From: JBCDCB01 sp039182735
GTDB taxonomy: Bacteria; Planctomycetota; Phycisphaerae; Phycisphaerales; UBA1924
Direction: 5' to 3'
Assembly (NCBI GenBank): GCA_039182735.1
Contig: JBCDCB010000006.1
Coordinates: forward strand, 39,335-103,334
Length of the DNA: 64,000 bases
Of this stretch, positions 63,703-64,000 are shown piece by piece. The position numbers and the translations under genes are program-made. The notes beneath the pieces were generated by a model. The model saw only the letters and a list, made by a program, of their open reading frames with translations, was not told where the DNA came from and did no database searches. Numbering within the stretch: position 1 is the stretch's first letter; the number at the start of each line of letters is the position of its first letter.

Positions 63703-64000
63703 CATCTTCGCCACCGGCGTCTCGTGCCGCCGAGCCGGCGCACCCCCTCTCAAGCCTCACCGCGGAGGACCTCGACCTCATCACCGAACTCGTGCTCCAG
63801 TCCGGGTCGCTCAAGGGACTCGCCAAGACCTACGGCGTCTCCTACCCCACCATCCGCTCCCGCCTCGACCGCGTGATCGAACGCCTCCGCGGCGTGGGGG
63901 CCCGGCGCCAGCCCCCACCCCCACCCCCCCCCCGCGCCCACACGGGGGGACCCGGGGGCCCGGGGGGGGGGGGGGCGCCCGCCCGGCGGCGCCCCCCCCC
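63684..64000 (+). CDS. DUF2089-like HTH regulator (3' end lost in low-quality sequence)
   Basis: The readable part, to about residue 75, has a Ser/Thr/Pro-rich start and then a helical DNA-binding-like domain: LTAEDLDLITELVLQSGSLK, GLAKTYGVSYPTIRSRLD and RVIERLRG. The 'S-L-K-x-L-A-K-x-Y-x-V-S-Y-P-T-I-R' helix-turn-helix is characteristic of DUF2089. ATG at 63684 is preferred to 63675 because the predicted -10 overlaps the latter. From about 63890 the sequence is poly-C/poly-G and cannot be trusted as coding. Confidence 0.75.
   Translation, partial: MTSTMSTSSPPASRAAEPAHPLSSLTAEDLDLITELVLQSGSLKGLAKTYGVSYPTIRSRLDRVIERLRGVGARRQPPPPPPPRAHTGGPGGPGGGGAPARRRPP
63890..64000. other. Low-complexity G/C tract at window end
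   Basis: Long runs of C and G replace normal coding sequence within the DUF2089-like gene. This has the look of a read-end or contig-edge artefact rather than biology. Confidence 0.7.

Overview
The window is 64 kb of very GC-rich DNA, probably from a motile member of the Planctomycetota (most likely class Phycisphaerae). The lineage call rests on four things. There is a small basic protein of the Planctomycetes-Verrucomicrobia-Chlamydiae type (1008-1175). An orphan mraZ sits apart from any division or cell-wall cluster. A futalosine-pathway menaquinone enzyme (mqnC) is present. The short intergenic motif at 15606-15640 matches, from memory, a dispersed repeat of planctomycete genomes. No rRNA or tRNA gene was recognised, so the lineage is inferred.

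Layout. Positions 1-11303 hold a long minus-strand protein-folding region. In transcription order it reads: zinc-ribbon membrane protein, groEL2 (with Met/Gly tail), an unknown gene, a DUF433/DUF5615 toxin-antitoxin pair, groES, groEL1 (no tail), an unknown gene, dnaJ, grpE, an FmdB-type zinc ribbon, acpS, a membrane protein, the PVC small basic protein and a class I aminotransferase that runs off the left edge. Positions 11329-15624 hold moxR, hpt-ppa, pgi and a small gene broken by an in-frame TGA. Positions 15545-31364 are a minus-strand flagellar region: small ORF-flgF-flgG-flgA-flgH-flgI-flgJ-flgN-flgK-flgL-fliW-csrA-fliC3-fliC2-fliC1. The three flagellin genes come last, and a terminator-like hairpin follows each.

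Positions 31417-48439 hold a Xer recombinase, a membrane protein, a hybrid histidine kinase, mqnC, a SnoaL-like gene with a MarR regulator, efp, an acetyltransferase, a DUF1015-serA-serC serine cluster, an eight-PAS HWE-type kinase and mraZ. Positions 48608-63599 hold two amidohydrolases, small exported proteins, a tpiA-secG-yicC-kinase-PDZ run, leuS, folC, a LOG-family gene and pdxJ. The last gene, a DUF2089-like regulator, runs into a poly-G/C stretch that looks like an assembly edge.

Three regulatory themes stand out. First, many genes carry a -10 hexamer of the form TANNNT ending only 5-9 nt before the start codon, which predicts leaderless or nearly leaderless mRNAs; other genes have ordinary leaders with Shine-Dalgarno sites. 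Second, csrA and fliW lie directly upstream of the flagellin genes, whose leaders present GGA motifs in or near hairpin loops at the ribosome-binding site. This suggests a CsrA-FliW-flagellin feedback circuit. Third, several promoters carry clear symmetric or repeated operators: two TGGGG boxes before mraZ, an 18-bp palindrome before mqnC, and paired CATTGTT/AACAATG elements before the DUF2089-like gene.
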